A stretch of DNA of 64,000 bases from Firmicutes bacterium HGW-Firmicutes-15 (GTDB lineage: Bacteria > Bacillota > Syntrophomonadia > Syntrophomonadales > Syntrophomonadaceae), in contig PHAA01000004.1 of the NCBI GenBank assembly GCA_002840245.1, forward strand, positions 1 through 64,000, in the 5' to 3' direction. Positions 17,484 to 26,594 of this stretch are shown here, in pieces. Position 1 is the stretch's first letter, and every line of letters starts with the position of its first letter. The position numbers and the translations under genes are program-made. The notes under the pieces are model-generated. The model saw only the letters and a program-made list of their open reading frames with translations, had not been told where the DNA came from and did not search any database.

Positions 17484-18137
17484 TTATTCGCCGCTTACAT
17501 CAAAAGTATGTGGTGGTGATAGCGAAACATTTTCTGGATTTTCTCCGTGAATAGCATCACGCTGGCGTTTTAATATCCAGGCCACGATCCTATCACGTTC
17601 ACCAGGCAGGAGATTACCAAATTTTACGGATATATTATACATAATATTGTCTGGGTTGGTCTCCTCCACAATTCTAACCGCTCGTCCGGTTACTGAGAGG
17701 GTTTTACCTTCGCCAGTATTCAGAAAAAACAATATTTCATCATTAGTATTCAGGGTCTCAGCAGTTGTAAAGCAAAGCCCATCTCCACTAATGTCCACCA
17801 AGTGATCTCTTTTATAATCTTTTTCTTTGGATTTCTCAGCTTGGGCGTTCAGAATCCACTGAAACTCTTCCTTAGTTCTTAATCTAAACCATTTGCGATC
17901 ATGTTTTTGCCCAGGCGATGAACGTGCAACCTTTGCTTGGCGTTCTTTATACAACTTATAAGAATTGCGTTGAGCTTCTTCTTCTCGAGCTCCGTACCAA
18001 CGAAATACCAACACTGCACCAACAGAAGCCACGATAAATAGTATGAGAACCGTAAGGCCACTCATACTGAATAGCTGAGTATCGCCCAGGTTATTGTTCA
18101 GTCCCTGGGACAACTCATTGTAGGTCATACCCTCCAT
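17484..18137 (-). CDS. Membrane-anchored PilZ domain protein
   Basis: This is a 217-residue protein with one N-terminal transmembrane helix (about 24-46) and a cytosolic C-terminal PilZ domain, which usually binds cyclic di-GMP. The PilZ-type motif DISGDGLCF (about 114-122) is present, with basic residues KRDH just before it as the possible RxxxR-like part. The ATG at 18137 is chosen because AAGGAGGTG ends 6 nt upstream; a GTG at 18158 would include that site in the gene. An arginine/lysine-rich linker joins the helix to the domain. A role in surface behaviour or polysaccharide control is inferred from the family. Confidence 0.72.
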   Translation of the reverse strand: MEGMTYNELSQGLNNNLGDTQLFSMSGLTVLILFIVASVGAVLVFRWYGAREEEAQRNSYKLYKERQAKVARSSPGQKHDRKWFRLRTKEEFQWILNAQAEKSKEKDYKRDHLVDISGDGLCFTTAETLNTNDEILFFLNTGEGKTLSVTGRAVRIVEETNPDNIMYNISVKFGNLLPGERDRIVAWILKRQRDAIHGENPENVSLSPPHTFDVSGE

Positions 18138-18222
18138 GCGATACACCTCCTTGGACACGCTATAGTTTCATTAGCTTTCCTTAATGGGTTAATATCGGTT
18201 CTTTTTATTAATATAATAACAT

Positions 18223-18885
18223 TTAGCCTTCGTTATGTTCCATTGTTTTTTGCCTTTTATGGCGAAGAAAGGCAATGATACCTGGTAAAAGGGAAATAAA
18301 AATAATACCGAAAACAACCAGGGTAAAATTCTTTTCCACCACTGGAATATTACCAAAGAAATAACCACCTGATAGGAAGAGTAATACCCATGCTATGCTT
18401 CCAGTAATATTGTAAACAAGGAATGGAGCGTATCTCATCTGCCCGATACCAGCTACAAAAGGAGCAAAAGTACGAATAATCGGAATAAAGCGAGCGATAA
18501 TAATAGTCTTGCCACCGTGTTTCTCATAAAATTCATGGGTGCGCAAGAGATATTCCCTTTTTAGGAAGCGCATATCTTTTTCAAATACCTTCGGACCTAA
18601 AAATCTGCCGATTTGATAGTTGACTACATTGCCCAATATGGCGGCAGTAATAAGAACACTACCGATGGCGAGCAGATTAATTTCTCCGCTGGCAGCTAAT
18701 GCACCCAAGACAAAAATCAACGAGTCGCCTGGCAGAAAAGGTGTGACAACCAGGCCGGTTTCACAAAAAATAACCAGGAAGAGTATCAGGTAAGACCACA
18801 TTCCGTAATTATTTATTATTTCAGTAAGGTATTTATCAAGGTTTATTAATACATCTAATAGATTAAAGACTATGTTAGCATCCAT
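18223..18885 (-). CDS. DedA family membrane protein
   Basis: This is a 220-residue integral membrane protein of the DedA/VTT family, linked to undecaprenyl-phosphate or phospholipid flipping and membrane homeostasis. The family motif around VVTPFLPGDSLIFVLGALAA, the segment GNVVNYQIGRFLG and the amphipathic IARFIPIIRTFAPFVAGIG with its conserved arginines are all present. Five to six hydrophobic segments can be seen. AAAGGAAAAA precedes the ATG. It is the first gene of a minus-strand run that continues with the PilZ and ferritin-like genes, ending at a clear terminator. Confidence 0.88.
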   Translation of the reverse strand: MDANIVFNLLDVLINLDKYLTEIINNYGMWSYLILFLVIFCETGLVVTPFLPGDSLIFVLGALAASGEINLLAIGSVLITAAILGNVVNYQIGRFLGPKVFEKDMRFLKREYLLRTHEFYEKHGGKTIIIARFIPIIRTFAPFVAGIGQMRYAPFLVYNITGSIAWVLLFLSGGYFFGNIPVVEKNFTLVVFGIIFISLLPGIIAFLRHKRQKTMEHNEG

Positions 18886-19047
18886 TATCTTTTTCCTTTC
18901 TCAATTAAAGCCTGGATTTAATTTTTGCATATTATGGATTAGTCTAAAGTATATGTTTTGTTCCGTCAATGATGGCCATTGAGGTAAGAGGCGATCTTAA
19001 ATAAGGTTAGGAATAGTTGTGCCAGGTGCTAAGGTAATAACCCCATA

Positions 19048-19075
19048 TTGCTATACGCGCTAATGATGGTATAAT
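19048..19075 (+). promoter_or_regulatory. Promoter of the HAD hydrolase gene
   Basis: TTGCTA (19048-19053) and a perfect TATAAT (19070-19075) are spaced by 16 nt, 53 nt ahead of the GTG start. Confidence 0.55.
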
Positions 19076-19128
19076 CAATAGATAATAATGGATAAGCAAT
19101 TTATGTTTTCCTGGTAGAGAGGTGTAGA

Positions 19129-19842
19129 GTGTTCGAAGCTATTTTATTTGATCTGGATGGTACTTTGCTGGACATTGATATGGAATTTTTCCTGCCCAAG
19201 TACTTTGGGGAAATGGGAAGGATGGCAGTGTCCCAAGGCTATCGTGATACCAAGCATCTGGTTGATCAACTGCTCCTTTCCACTAATGTTATGATTGGTG
19301 ATCTTAATCCCGAAACTAGTAATGAAGAGACCTTTATGCGAGATTTTATTAGTAATCTGGAGGCGGACGAACTGGAGATGCGAGCCTTCTTTAATGACTT
19401 TTACCTTAACGGGTTTCCTCGCCTGCAAGGGTATTGTAGTCCTTTTGATGGGGTACCGGAGATGATGAGCGGGGTTTTTGAAAGAGGAATTAAAGTGGTG
19501 ATTGCAACTAATTCTGTTTTTCCCTTAAGAGCAATCCAGTCCCGGCTGGATTGGGCTGGGGTAGGGAAGTTTCCGTATGAACTGCTTACCTGCTATGAGA
19601 ACATGCATTACTGTAAGCCTCACCTGCAGTACTATCAGGAAATATTGCAATACATAGGGGTAGACCCAGCGAAATGCTTGATGGTGGGCAATGATACCCG
19701 TGAAGATCTGGCTGCAGGGATGCTTGGCATTAAGACGTTTTTGGTGGAGGATCGTTTAATTGACAAGGGTAATAGTCCCTACCGTCCGGATTGGCAGGGA
19801 AGCCTGCAGGATCTCTTTAAATTTATCAAGCAAATGAAATAG
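19129..19842 (+). CDS. HAD-superfamily phosphatase (phosphoglycolate phosphatase-like)
   Basis: This is a 237-residue haloacid dehalogenase-type hydrolase. Motif I is LFDLDGTLLD (Asp9/Asp11-type nucleophile and acid), motif II Thr lies in VVIATNS, motif III Lys is near CKPHLQYY, and motif IV is MVGNDTREDLAAGMLGIKTF. A helical cap of about 100 residues sits between motifs I and II (type C1). Translation starts at GTG with GAGAGGTG upstream. The substrate is unknown; small phosphorylated metabolites are usual in this subfamily. It is a single-gene unit. Confidence 0.82.
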   Translation: MFEAILFDLDGTLLDIDMEFFLPKYFGEMGRMAVSQGYRDTKHLVDQLLLSTNVMIGDLNPETSNEETFMRDFISNLEADELEMRAFFNDFYLNGFPRLQGYCSPFDGVPEMMSGVFERGIKVVIATNSVFPLRAIQSRLDWAGVGKFPYELLTCYENMHYCKPHLQYYQEILQYIGVDPAKCLMVGNDTREDLAAGMLGIKTFLVEDRLIDKGNSPYRPDWQGSLQDLFKFIKQMK

Positions 19843-20169
19843 GCATGATTATACCAATCATATGTAATACTAAGGGTGAGTATTATTAACCTTGAGTTAT
19901 GTTAGATTTTGGTCATTTACCTAATTTAGTATTTGATAGTACCTTATTGAGAAGTTAAAATATGCGATTATTAAGGGGCTTGTTGCTAGCTGGGACGCGG
20001 GTTATTAGTTCCAGTTATGCGAAATTAGTTGTAACCCTAAGCAATTTCTGGTAGAGTTTATAGGGTTGAACTGCTGACTATTGTATCATTAGCATCTAAT
20101 AAAGAATTATAGAATAAGCTTCATAAAAAGGACAAAATCTCAATAAATTAGAGGAAGGGGTATTAAGCT
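19843..20169. other. Intergenic region, no gene seen
   Basis: This stretch holds an inverted pair AACCCTA (20033-20039) and TAGGGTT (20061-20067) with a 21-nt loop and no T-run. Otherwise it is AT-rich with no clear gene or promoter. The last 10-20 bases carry the ribosome binding site GAGGAAGGGG of the glycosyltransferase gene. Confidence 0.4.
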
Positions 20170-21714
20170 TTGTTTGAAGGTTGGTTATTTTATACGCTCA
20201 CGGTTGTTGTAACCTTTTCAGAAGCGTTAATTTTCTTGGTTTTATTTTATTACTATTATGTATCTGTTTCAGGTTGGTGGAAGTACGACGAGGAAAAAGA
20301 CTTTATCCCCGAAAAAAGATTTGCTCTAATTACGGCTGCGCACAACGAAGAATCTGTTATTCGTTATCATCTTGAAAGTCTTAAACAGCTCAATTATCCA
20401 GTAGAGCTATTTGATATATATGTTATAGCGGATAATTGTACAGACAACACCGCTTCGGTTGCCCGCCAGGAAGGGGCAACTGTATTAGAACGATTTTCCC
20501 CGGAAAGAGGCAAAGGTTTCGCCTTAGAGTGGATGTTTAGCCAATTATTTACTATGGAAGATCAGAAGTACGATGCCATCTGTTTATTTGATGCCGACAA
20601 TGTAGTTTCCTCTAATTTTTTGCTGGAAATGAACTCGAAATTAAAGAAGGGGTTCCGCTCTATTCAAGGTTATTTGGACACCAAAAATCCCAACGATTCA
20701 TGGGTAACAGCCTCCTATGCTACTGCTTACTGGTCGATGAACCGTATGTGGCAGTTGGCTCGATATAACAAGGGATTATCTAACGCCCTGGGCGGTACTG
20801 GAGTTTGTTTGGAGTATAAGCTGCTCAAGGAGTTTGGTTGGGGCGCTACTTGCCTGACCGAAGACCTGGAATTTACTATGAAACTTTTGCTTAACGGCAT
20901 TAAAACCTCCTGGGCGCACGAAGCTAAAGTCTATGATGAAAAGCCAGTTCTTTTCTCCCAGACTTGGCGTCAGCGCACTCGTTGGCTGCAGGGTCATTGG
21001 GACGTGGCATTCCGCTATATGATTCCTCTGATCAAGAAAGGAATCAAGGAAAGGAAATGGTATCCCATAGACGGAGCAATATATTTATTTCAGCCATTCG
21101 CGATTACGATCATGCTGTTTAATTTCATGATGGGAGCGGCTCATTACCTTGCTCCACAACCGATTTATGCCTCGCCATTAACTGGCTTAGCACCAGCCTG
21201 GTTCTGGTGGTCGTTTGGAATACTGGGATATCTCTATCCTATGCTGGGATTGGTATTGGAGAAGGCTCCTCGCAGGGCTTACTTATATTACATTACTTAC
21301 CCATTTTATGGGCTTACATGGTTCCCGGTAACCGTTTGGGGACTGTTCCAGCACAACAACCAGGGAGAATGGGCACATACTGCGCACAGTCGGGGTATTT
21401 CCATCAGCTCTATAGAGTCAGCTGGTAAAGTTCCGGAAAATGAAATTCAGCACAACCCGGTTCAGCCTCAACAGCCGAAGGGCAAAGGTGCCAGTGTGCG
21501 CAGAACTTATGCTCCCTATGCTACTTTGGTAACCCGTGATGAACAAAGTATAAAGCGCGAGCCGACCAGTGATGTCACTGGGAGGGCAGTTTATCCTACG
21601 TTAGTGGGAAATAACAAGGCGTCTGCGATATTAAAACCGGTAGAAGTGGTTAAGGCTACTATAAGTCAGGAGAAACGTACTAAAGCTACTGCAGGCGGTG
21701 AAAATTTCGGTTAG
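20170..21714 (+). CDS. Membrane family-2 glycosyltransferase (processive, cellulose-synthase-like)
   Basis: This is a 514-residue GT2 enzyme that polymerises or transfers sugars at the cytoplasmic membrane. One transmembrane helix lies at about 8-30 and several more at about 300-390. The catalytic domain shows the UDP-binding Asp in VIADNCTDNT, the DAD metal motif in FDADN, the acid/base TEDLEFT and QRTRW as the QxxRW motif of processive enzymes. The last about 100 residues are hydrophilic and probably disordered. Start is TTG, 9 nt after GAGGAAGGGG. No polysaccharide operon surrounds it, so the product is unknown; secreted polysaccharide synthesis is the likeliest role. Confidence 0.8.
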   Translation: MFEGWLFYTLTVVVTFSEALIFLVLFYYYYVSVSGWWKYDEEKDFIPEKRFALITAAHNEESVIRYHLESLKQLNYPVELFDIYVIADNCTDNTASVARQEGATVLERFSPERGKGFALEWMFSQLFTMEDQKYDAICLFDADNVVSSNFLLEMNSKLKKGFRSIQGYLDTKNPNDSWVTASYATAYWSMNRMWQLARYNKGLSNALGGTGVCLEYKLLKEFGWGATCLTEDLEFTMKLLLNGIKTSWAHEAKVYDEKPVLFSQTWRQRTRWLQGHWDVAFRYMIPLIKKGIKERKWYPIDGAIYLFQPFAITIMLFNFMMGAAHYLAPQPIYASPLTGLAPAWFWWSFGILGYLYPMLGLVLEKAPRRAYLYYITYPFYGLTWFPVTVWGLFQHNNQGEWAHTAHSRGISISSIESAGKVPENEIQHNPVQPQQPKGKGASVRRTYAPYATLVTRDEQSIKREPTSDVTGRAVYPTLVGNNKASAILKPVEVVKATISQEKRTKATAGGENFG

Positions 21715-21728
21715 GAAGCTAAGAAGCT

Positions 21729-21800
21729 AAGGGCTTGTTACGTGATAAATGTGTCATCTACTTCGGTATGCTTGATGCATTTATTCTGTGACAAGCCCTT
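21729..21800. repeat. Inverted-repeat element (family B, short copy)
   Basis: The ends AAGGGCTTGTTAC and GTGACAAGCCCTT form a near-perfect inverted repeat that extends inward through ATAAATG/CATTTAT. The whole 72 bp folds as one hairpin. The same ends and the GTGTCATC/GATGCA-type inner parts occur in the 165-bp element at 27340, so this is an internally shortened copy. It lies between convergent genes. Confidence 0.7.
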
Positions 21801-21849
21801 AAGTGTAAAACGGAGAGTATTGAAAGAGATAAAGCGAAAGTGGAACGGT

Positions 21850-22515
21850 TTAAGCAGTTATAACTTGCCAACTATTTTTTTGTGCATAAGCGAGAAGTTC
21901 TGGATCAGGATTAACTGCTACTCTTTCACCTACTAATTCCATTACCCAAACATCGCCGTAGCTATCCCCGAAGGCTCGGCTAGCTTCCCAATCTATTTCT
22001 TCACCGGAAAATGCGTCTAACAAAAGAGAGCGCTTACTTTTTCCATTGATAAAGGGAGTGTCTCCCTTATGGTCAAATAAACCGTTATTGTAAGCAAGTT
22101 CAGCCCCGATAACGGTTTCGATTCCTAATTCTCTGGCAACGATTTTTAGCAAGTCAGAATAAGCTCCAGAAAGAAGTACACAATGGAAACCTTGCTGTTG
22201 AGCTCGTTTAATCTCCTGGACAACGAGGATATTAAACATATTACATAACGCAGGATAGGATTGGAGAAAAAACTCTTCAATTTCTTTCTGAGTCATCTTA
22301 TTAAAAAGTCGATTGAACCTTTTAAAAGCCAGGCCTTTCATACTTTCTCGGGGCATGATTTTAGCCTTATAAAGCAACAAAACTGGGGCAATGGAAAGCA
22401 ATGTGATTATATAGCGGGTTCTTGAGCGTTGTTGACGATTCCATTCTTTTCCCAAAGCCGGGAGTGTATCAATTGTTAGTAGAGTTCCATCAAAATCAAA
22501 AATAGCCAGTTTCAT
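21850..22515 (-). CDS. HAD-IB family phosphatase (phosphoserine phosphatase-like)
   Basis: This is a 221-residue HAD hydrolase of subfamily IB. Motif I is IFDFDGTLL at the N-terminus, motif II VLLSGAYSD, motif III Lys in NGKSKRSLL, and motif IV RAFGDSYGDVWVMELV. The ATG at 22515 is preceded by GGGGGAG at 5 nt; a frame from 22584 has no ribosome binding site and adds an unlikely extension. The cap is helical with a hydrophobic stretch around residue 45. Relatives act on phosphoserine or other small phosphates, and some process lipids. Nothing in the neighbourhood fixes the substrate. Confidence 0.78.
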   Translation of the reverse strand: MKLAIFDFDGTLLTIDTLPALGKEWNRQQRSRTRYIITLLSIAPVLLLYKAKIMPRESMKGLAFKRFNRLFNKMTQKEIEEFFLQSYPALCNMFNILVVQEIKRAQQQGFHCVLLSGAYSDLLKIVARELGIETVIGAELAYNNGLFDHKGDTPFINGKSKRSLLLDAFSGEEIDWEASRAFGDSYGDVWVMELVGERVAVNPDPELLAYAQKNSWQVITA

Positions 22516-22673
22516 TATGCTCCCCCAATACGCTCTTTCTAACCATTTTATGCCAATACAAGTAATAATTATATCATTAATCATTACTTGAAGACAAAGA
22601 TAAATGCTTTCGGGTGCTAATCACCTAATTTATCAGTAATATAATTTGCGGGGATTTTCGTTGATAAAAACTA

Positions 22674-22699
22674 AAGCCGTGGGATAATTCCCGCGGCTT
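22674..22699. terminator. GC-rich hairpin between divergent genes
   Basis: AAGCCGTGGGA (22674-22684) pairs with TTCCCGCGGCTT (22688-22699). On the minus strand it is followed by a U-rich stretch (TTTAGTTTTT), so it reads as a minus-strand terminator, yet no minus-strand gene lies directly to its right. It may protect against read-through or be part of a repeat. Confidence 0.4.
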
Positions 22700-22733
22700 G
22701 AATATTCAGTACAGTGTCGGAGATTCTATTAAA

Positions 22734-22777
22734 GGACTGTCAAGAAAGAAACTAGTCATTTATTCCTTGACAGCCCT
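22734..22777. repeat. Inverted-repeat element (family A, short copy)
   Basis: GGACTGTCAAG at the left pairs with CTTGACAGCCC at the right. The left 30 bases nearly match the left end of the 158-bp element at 16842, including CAAGAA, AAAC and AGTCATTTA. It looks like the same family with the interior lost. It ends 36 nt before speD. Confidence 0.6.
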
Positions 22778-22813
22778 TAGAGGCAAATTTGGTTAGTCTG
22801 AAAGGAGAAAAAC

Positions 22814-23629
22814 ATGGAGATCAAACCTATCAATAAAAAGCTTAAGCTTTATGGTTTCAATAATCTGACTAAGACACTAAGTTTTAACCTATATGATATA
22901 TGCTATGCCATTAGTCCAGAACATAGCCGAGAATACATTGAATATGTTGATGAAGAGTATAATGCGGAAAGATTGACCAAGATTCTAACTGATGTAAGCA
23001 AGATAATAGGAGCAAACATTCTTAATATAGCAAAGCAGGATTACGACCCTCAGGGGGCCAGTGTTACTATCCTTATATCAGAGGATGAAAGCCGGGCTGA
23101 AGGGCGCAGTGATAGTAACAGAGAATCACCTGGTCCTTTACCGGAGGCTGTAGTTGCTCATTTGGACAAAAGCCATATTACGGTACATACTTATCCTGAA
23201 AGCCATCCTGACAAAGGAGTAAGCACTTTCAGAGCTGATATTGATATATCTACCTGTGGGCATATTTCACCTCTTAAGGCGCTGAATTACCTGATTCATA
23301 TTTTTGGTCCTGATATTGCTATTATTGATTACCGGGTTAGGGGTTTCACCAGAGATCTCGATGGTAAGAAGTATTTTATTGATCATAAGATTAATTCCAT
23401 TCAGAATTATATAGCCAGTAAAACCCGTAATTTATATCAAATGATTGATGTAAATGTTTATCAGGATAATATTTTTCATACCAAGATGCTGTTAAAGGAA
23501 TTTGATTTGGACAATTATTTATTTGGAACAGCTAAACAAGATCTCAAAACGAGAAAAAAGTATAAGATTAAACAACAAATTAAGAAGGAAATGATGGAAA
23601 TTTATACAGGAAAGAATATCCCTGATTAA
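22814..23629 (+). CDS. speD: S-adenosylmethionine decarboxylase proenzyme
   Basis: This 271-residue protein is of the E. coli-type (class 1) AdoMet decarboxylase, which makes the aminopropyl donor for spermidine. The proenzyme cleaves itself to form a pyruvoyl group: the predicted site is Lys119-Ser120 in [13 protein letters not shown], and [12 protein letters not shown] holds the conserved Cys. The length fits the 264-residue E. coli enzyme. AAAGGAGAAAAAC precedes the ATG. No spermidine synthase gene is nearby. Its pathway by-product methylthioadenosine would be a substrate source for the RuBisCO-like/cupin pair at 49035-50733, a link made by inference only. Confidence 0.9.
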   Translation: MEIKPINKKLKLYGFNNLTKTLSFNLYDICYAISPEHSREYIEYVDEEYNAERLTKILTDVSKIIGANILNIAKQDYDPQGASVTILISEDESRAEGRSDSNRESPGPLPEAVVAHLDKSHITVHTYPESHPDKGVSTFRADIDISTCGHISPLKALNYLIHIFGPDIAIIDYRVRGFTRDLDGKKYFIDHKINSIQNYIASKTRNLYQMIDVNVYQDNIFHTKMLLKEFDLDNYLFGTAKQDLKTRKKYKIKQQIKKEMMEIYTGKNIPD

Positions 23630-23640
23630 GATTTGTCTGT

Positions 23641-24330
23641 CTACATTTTAAATCGGTATCCTACTCCCCAGATGGTTTCGATATATTGAGGGTTAGAGGG
23701 GACTAACTCAATTTTCTCGCGCAATTTTCCTATGTGGACGGTTACGGTAGCAATATCGCCCAGGGAGTCCAGTCCCCAGATTCGCTCGAATAACTCAGTT
23801 TTACTAAAAACCCGGTTGGGATTGGAGCCTAGTAACACTAGTAAATCGAACTCTTTGGCAGTAAGGTTGACTTCTACATTGTTTATATAAACCCGATGGG
23901 AAGTCTTATCAATATGCATACCTCGAATGCTTATTTCATCATTTTTCGGTTTGGTACTTCCGCGCAATCTTTCATAACGGGCTAGGTGGGCCTTGACTCT
24001 AGCCACTAATTCTCCTGGACTAAACGGTTTAATAATATAATCATCGGCGCCTAATCCCAGACCTCTGATTTTATCGATATCTTCTTTACGGGCGGAAACC
24101 ATCAGGATAGGGATATCTTTTAGCGTGCGCAGCTGGCGGCATATTTCAAATCCGTCTATTTTGGGCAGCATTAGATCTAAAATAATTAAATCGTAATCCG
24201 CGCTCAGAGCAGCCCGTAAACCAGTATCTCCTGCTGACTCGATGTCCACCGAGAAACCATTAATCTCCATATAATCTCTTTCTAGTTCGGCGATACTGGA
24301 GTCATCCTCGATGATTAATATCTTTTTCAT
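23641..24330 (-). CDS. OmpR-family response regulator
   Basis: This is a 229-residue two-component regulator. The receiver domain has the acidic pair IEDD near residue 8, the phospho-acceptor Asp52 in ILDLMLP, Thr/Ser in MVSARK and Lys in IIKPFSP. The C-terminal winged helix (about 130-229) ends in ETIWGVGYRFKM, as in OmpR/PhoB proteins. Its ATG overlaps the kinase stop as ATGA. It is the last gene of a minus-strand operon with an ABC exporter and its kinase. The 11-bp direct repeats at 28557 are a likely binding site for this type of regulator. Confidence 0.9.
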   Translation of the reverse strand: MKKILIIEDDSSIAELERDYMEINGFSVDIESAGDTGLRAALSADYDLIILDLMLPKIDGFEICRQLRTLKDIPILMVSARKEDIDKIRGLGLGADDYIIKPFSPGELVARVKAHLARYERLRGSTKPKNDEISIRGMHIDKTSHRVYINNVEVNLTAKEFDLLVLLGSNPNRVFSKTELFERIWGLDSLGDIATVTVHIGKLREKIELVPSNPQYIETIWGVGYRFKM

Positions 24331-25823
24331 AAATCTACCTTACTACCTTTCTCTAAAGTGAAAAAGATGCTGGTTCCCACGCCTTCCTTACTTTCAGCCC
24401 ATATCCTCCCACCATGTTCTTCAATGATACGTTGGGCAATGGAAAGTCCTAATCCGCTGCCCTGGATAGTGGTATTTCTGGAGGGATCAGCCCGATAAAA
24501 ACGATCGAATATTAAAGAAAGTGCTGCTTGCGAAATCCCCTGACCGTTGTCTCTGATACCTATGGTGACCCTGTCACTTCCATCCTGTAAAGTTATGCTG
24601 ATTTCGCCCGGGCTCTTATCCATGTATTTAACCGAATTGTCTATGATATTATTAATGACTCTTTTTAACTTTTCCCGATCCGCGATGACGGTAAGCGGTT
24701 TATCATGGTCTGTTTCAAATTTCAATTGTATCCCTTTTTTGTTTAAATCCAGCAATAATTCTTCGGTGCTATGCTGCAGGTAGCTTATCATTTCCACCTT
24801 TTCAAAATTAAATGGTTCTCGTTTTAAATCCAATTTGGAAAACAGAAATAATTCATCAATTAGTTTATCAACATCAATTGCTTTACTATGAATTGTCTGA
24901 ATATATTTCTCCAATTTCTCGGGAGAATCAGGTATGCCATCCATAATTCCTTCGGTATAGCCCTTGATAGCAGCAATAGGAGTTTTAAGATCATGGGATA
25001 TATTGGATATGAGCTCCTTGCGATTTTCTTCATACTGCATCTGTAATTCTATAGATTCCTGCAATTTACAGCGCATTTCCTCGAACGTGCGGGATAGCTG
25101 GCCAATTTCATCATTGGAATCCGTTTTTACTTTAAAATTAAGATTCCCTTCTTTTATTTGTCCGGCGGCATTCTTAAGAGCCTCAATGGGTTTAAGTATG
25201 CTGCGAGAGACAATATAGGTTAATAATCCATTAGTTATGACCAAAATAAGTAGAATTGCCAGGAAGAATGAGCCCAGGAAATCCCTGGCAAGTTTACCGA
25301 TAGGACTTACATCAGAAACAATAAAAACGCTCCCTGTACTGTAATCAGTGAAACTGAAATCAAACTGCTGAAAAAAGAACAGGTTATCACCGATTAAGAG
25401 CGGCTCTCGGTCATTATGTGGTTCCCCCTTAGCACCCCCGCCTTTTGTGGGTCCCCCATAAGGCGGCAGTTTATTTGATATATCTGGATCATTGACAATG
25501 TTGGACGTATAAATGATCTGATTTTTTTTTCTTACCACAATTCCGGAGTTGATAAGATTAAATTTTTTATCAAGACCTTGTAGGAAAGCAATGTCCATCA
25601 ATTTATCAGGGTCTTTGGAGGTAGTCAGTTGGATTTGCTCAAAGGCAGAGGCTTGTTCTTTAATAACACTCTCAACTGAATTCGGTTTCATATCAAAATT
25701 ATAGATATCCTTTATATCGCCAAGGTAAGCGTGAGCAATTATTCCGCCCACAACAATGGTTAGCACTACCGGAACAACCAGCATTGCAATATAGGATAAC
25801 AATAATCTTAATCGTATTGACAT
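24327..25823 (-). CDS. Membrane sensor histidine kinase
   Basis: This 498-residue kinase has a first transmembrane helix at about 9-31, an extracytoplasmic sensor of about 150 residues with a Gly/Pro-rich loop near 120-135, and a second helix at about 185-207. A HAMP linker (about 208-260), the dimerisation helix with phospho-His277 in NISHDLKTPIAAIKGY, and a HATPase domain (N box DNSVKY, G1 DNGQGIS, G2 GSGLGLS) follow. AGGGGATAAG precedes the ATG. The gene follows the permease by 11 nt, so it probably senses an envelope signal linked to the substrate of the ABC transporter. Confidence 0.9.
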   Translation of the reverse strand: MSIRLRLLLSYIAMLVVPVVLTIVVGGIIAHAYLGDIKDIYNFDMKPNSVESVIKEQASAFEQIQLTTSKDPDKLMDIAFLQGLDKKFNLINSGIVVRKKNQIIYTSNIVNDPDISNKLPPYGGPTKGGGAKGEPHNDREPLLIGDNLFFFQQFDFSFTDYSTGSVFIVSDVSPIGKLARDFLGSFFLAILLILVITNGLLTYIVSRSILKPIEALKNAAGQIKEGNLNFKVKTDSNDEIGQLSRTFEEMRCKLQESIELQMQYEENRKELISNISHDLKTPIAAIKGYTEGIMDGIPDSPEKLEKYIQTIHSKAIDVDKLIDELFLFSKLDLKREPFNFEKVEMISYLQHSTEELLLDLNKKGIQLKFETDHDKPLTVIADREKLKRVINNIIDNSVKYMDKSPGEISITLQDGSDRVTIGIRDNGQGISQAALSLIFDRFYRADPSRNTTIQGSGLGLSIAQRIIEEHGGRIWAESKEGVGTSIFFTLEKGSKVDL

Positions 25824-25834
25824 AACTTATCCCC

Positions 25835-26590
25835 TTAGAGTTCTTTAGTGTCAAACAGGTAAAACCCTGACGTAAATAGAATTATACAGCTTGATAACAT
25901 AATTAAAAATGCATAGAAAAGCTTTTCGGGAGCAGCCAGGCTGCCCAGCCACATAGTATGCCAGTTAGTATAGGAAAATAGTAAGACTTTGGCAGCTGAA
26001 GGTAAAACAACTGGCAGCATTCGGGCAGCGATATATACAAATAAGGAGGTGGTCAAGGCTCCGCTGCTGCTCTTAAAAAACTGGGCAATAAACGATGCTG
26101 CTATTGCTAATGATACCATGGGAATAATAGCAGCCGTGTATGCCTTTAGTCCGTTGCCTAGCCCGGCCAGGTAATCACTGCCGCTGCCGCCTAAGAAAAT
26201 TCCTGATATTAGTGTAAATATAAGAATTACAACTAGTAGCAGTATAGTAGACAGTCCTAAGGCCATAGTTTTGGAAAGATAGATTTTGAATCTGCTGATG
26301 GGGCGCACTAAGACAATTTTAAGATTTCCTTCTCCCAGCTCACCGGCAAATATATCCGCCGCCCACATAAAAATGAATAGGGGCAGAAGTGCGCTGGTAA
26401 ATAGGCCCAGAATGAAAACAGGATAACCAGCTGGCCCCACAGCCAACACTCCCACCTTATTGTGTAATAATGCTACTAAGAGGGCTATTACCACTGGAAT
26501 TATTGCTGATATAATAAAGCAAGCCACGACCTTGCTTTTCAGAAACATTTTCTGGGTTTCGTTAATGAAATTAGCCTGCAAAACATTCAT
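25835..26590 (-). CDS. ABC-2 type transporter permease
   Basis: This is a 251-residue membrane protein with six hydrophobic segments of the ABC-2/BcrB type, partner of the ATPase encoded just before it. The ATG at 26590 (MNVLQANFINE) follows GGGGAGATTAGAT; a frame from 26659 would overlap the ATPase by 65 nt and lacks a ribosome binding site. The cytosolic N-terminus precedes a first helix at about 20-40, and a motif DIFAGELGEGNLKIVLVRP (about 88-106) is typical of ABC-2 permeases. With a kinase and regulator in the same operon it resembles bacitracin or lantibiotic resistance modules, although the substrate is unknown. Confidence 0.82.
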   Translation of the reverse strand: MNVLQANFINETQKMFLKSKVVACFIISAIIPVVIALLVALLHNKVGVLAVGPAGYPVFILGLFTSALLPLFIFMWAADIFAGELGEGNLKIVLVRPISRFKIYLSKTMALGLSTILLLVVILIFTLISGIFLGGSGSDYLAGLGNGLKAYTAAIIPMVSLAIAASFIAQFFKSSSGALTTSLFVYIAARMLPVVLPSAAKVLLFSYTNWHTMWLGSLAAPEKLFYAFLIMLSSCIILFTSGFYLFDTKEL

Positions 26591-26594
26591 ATAT

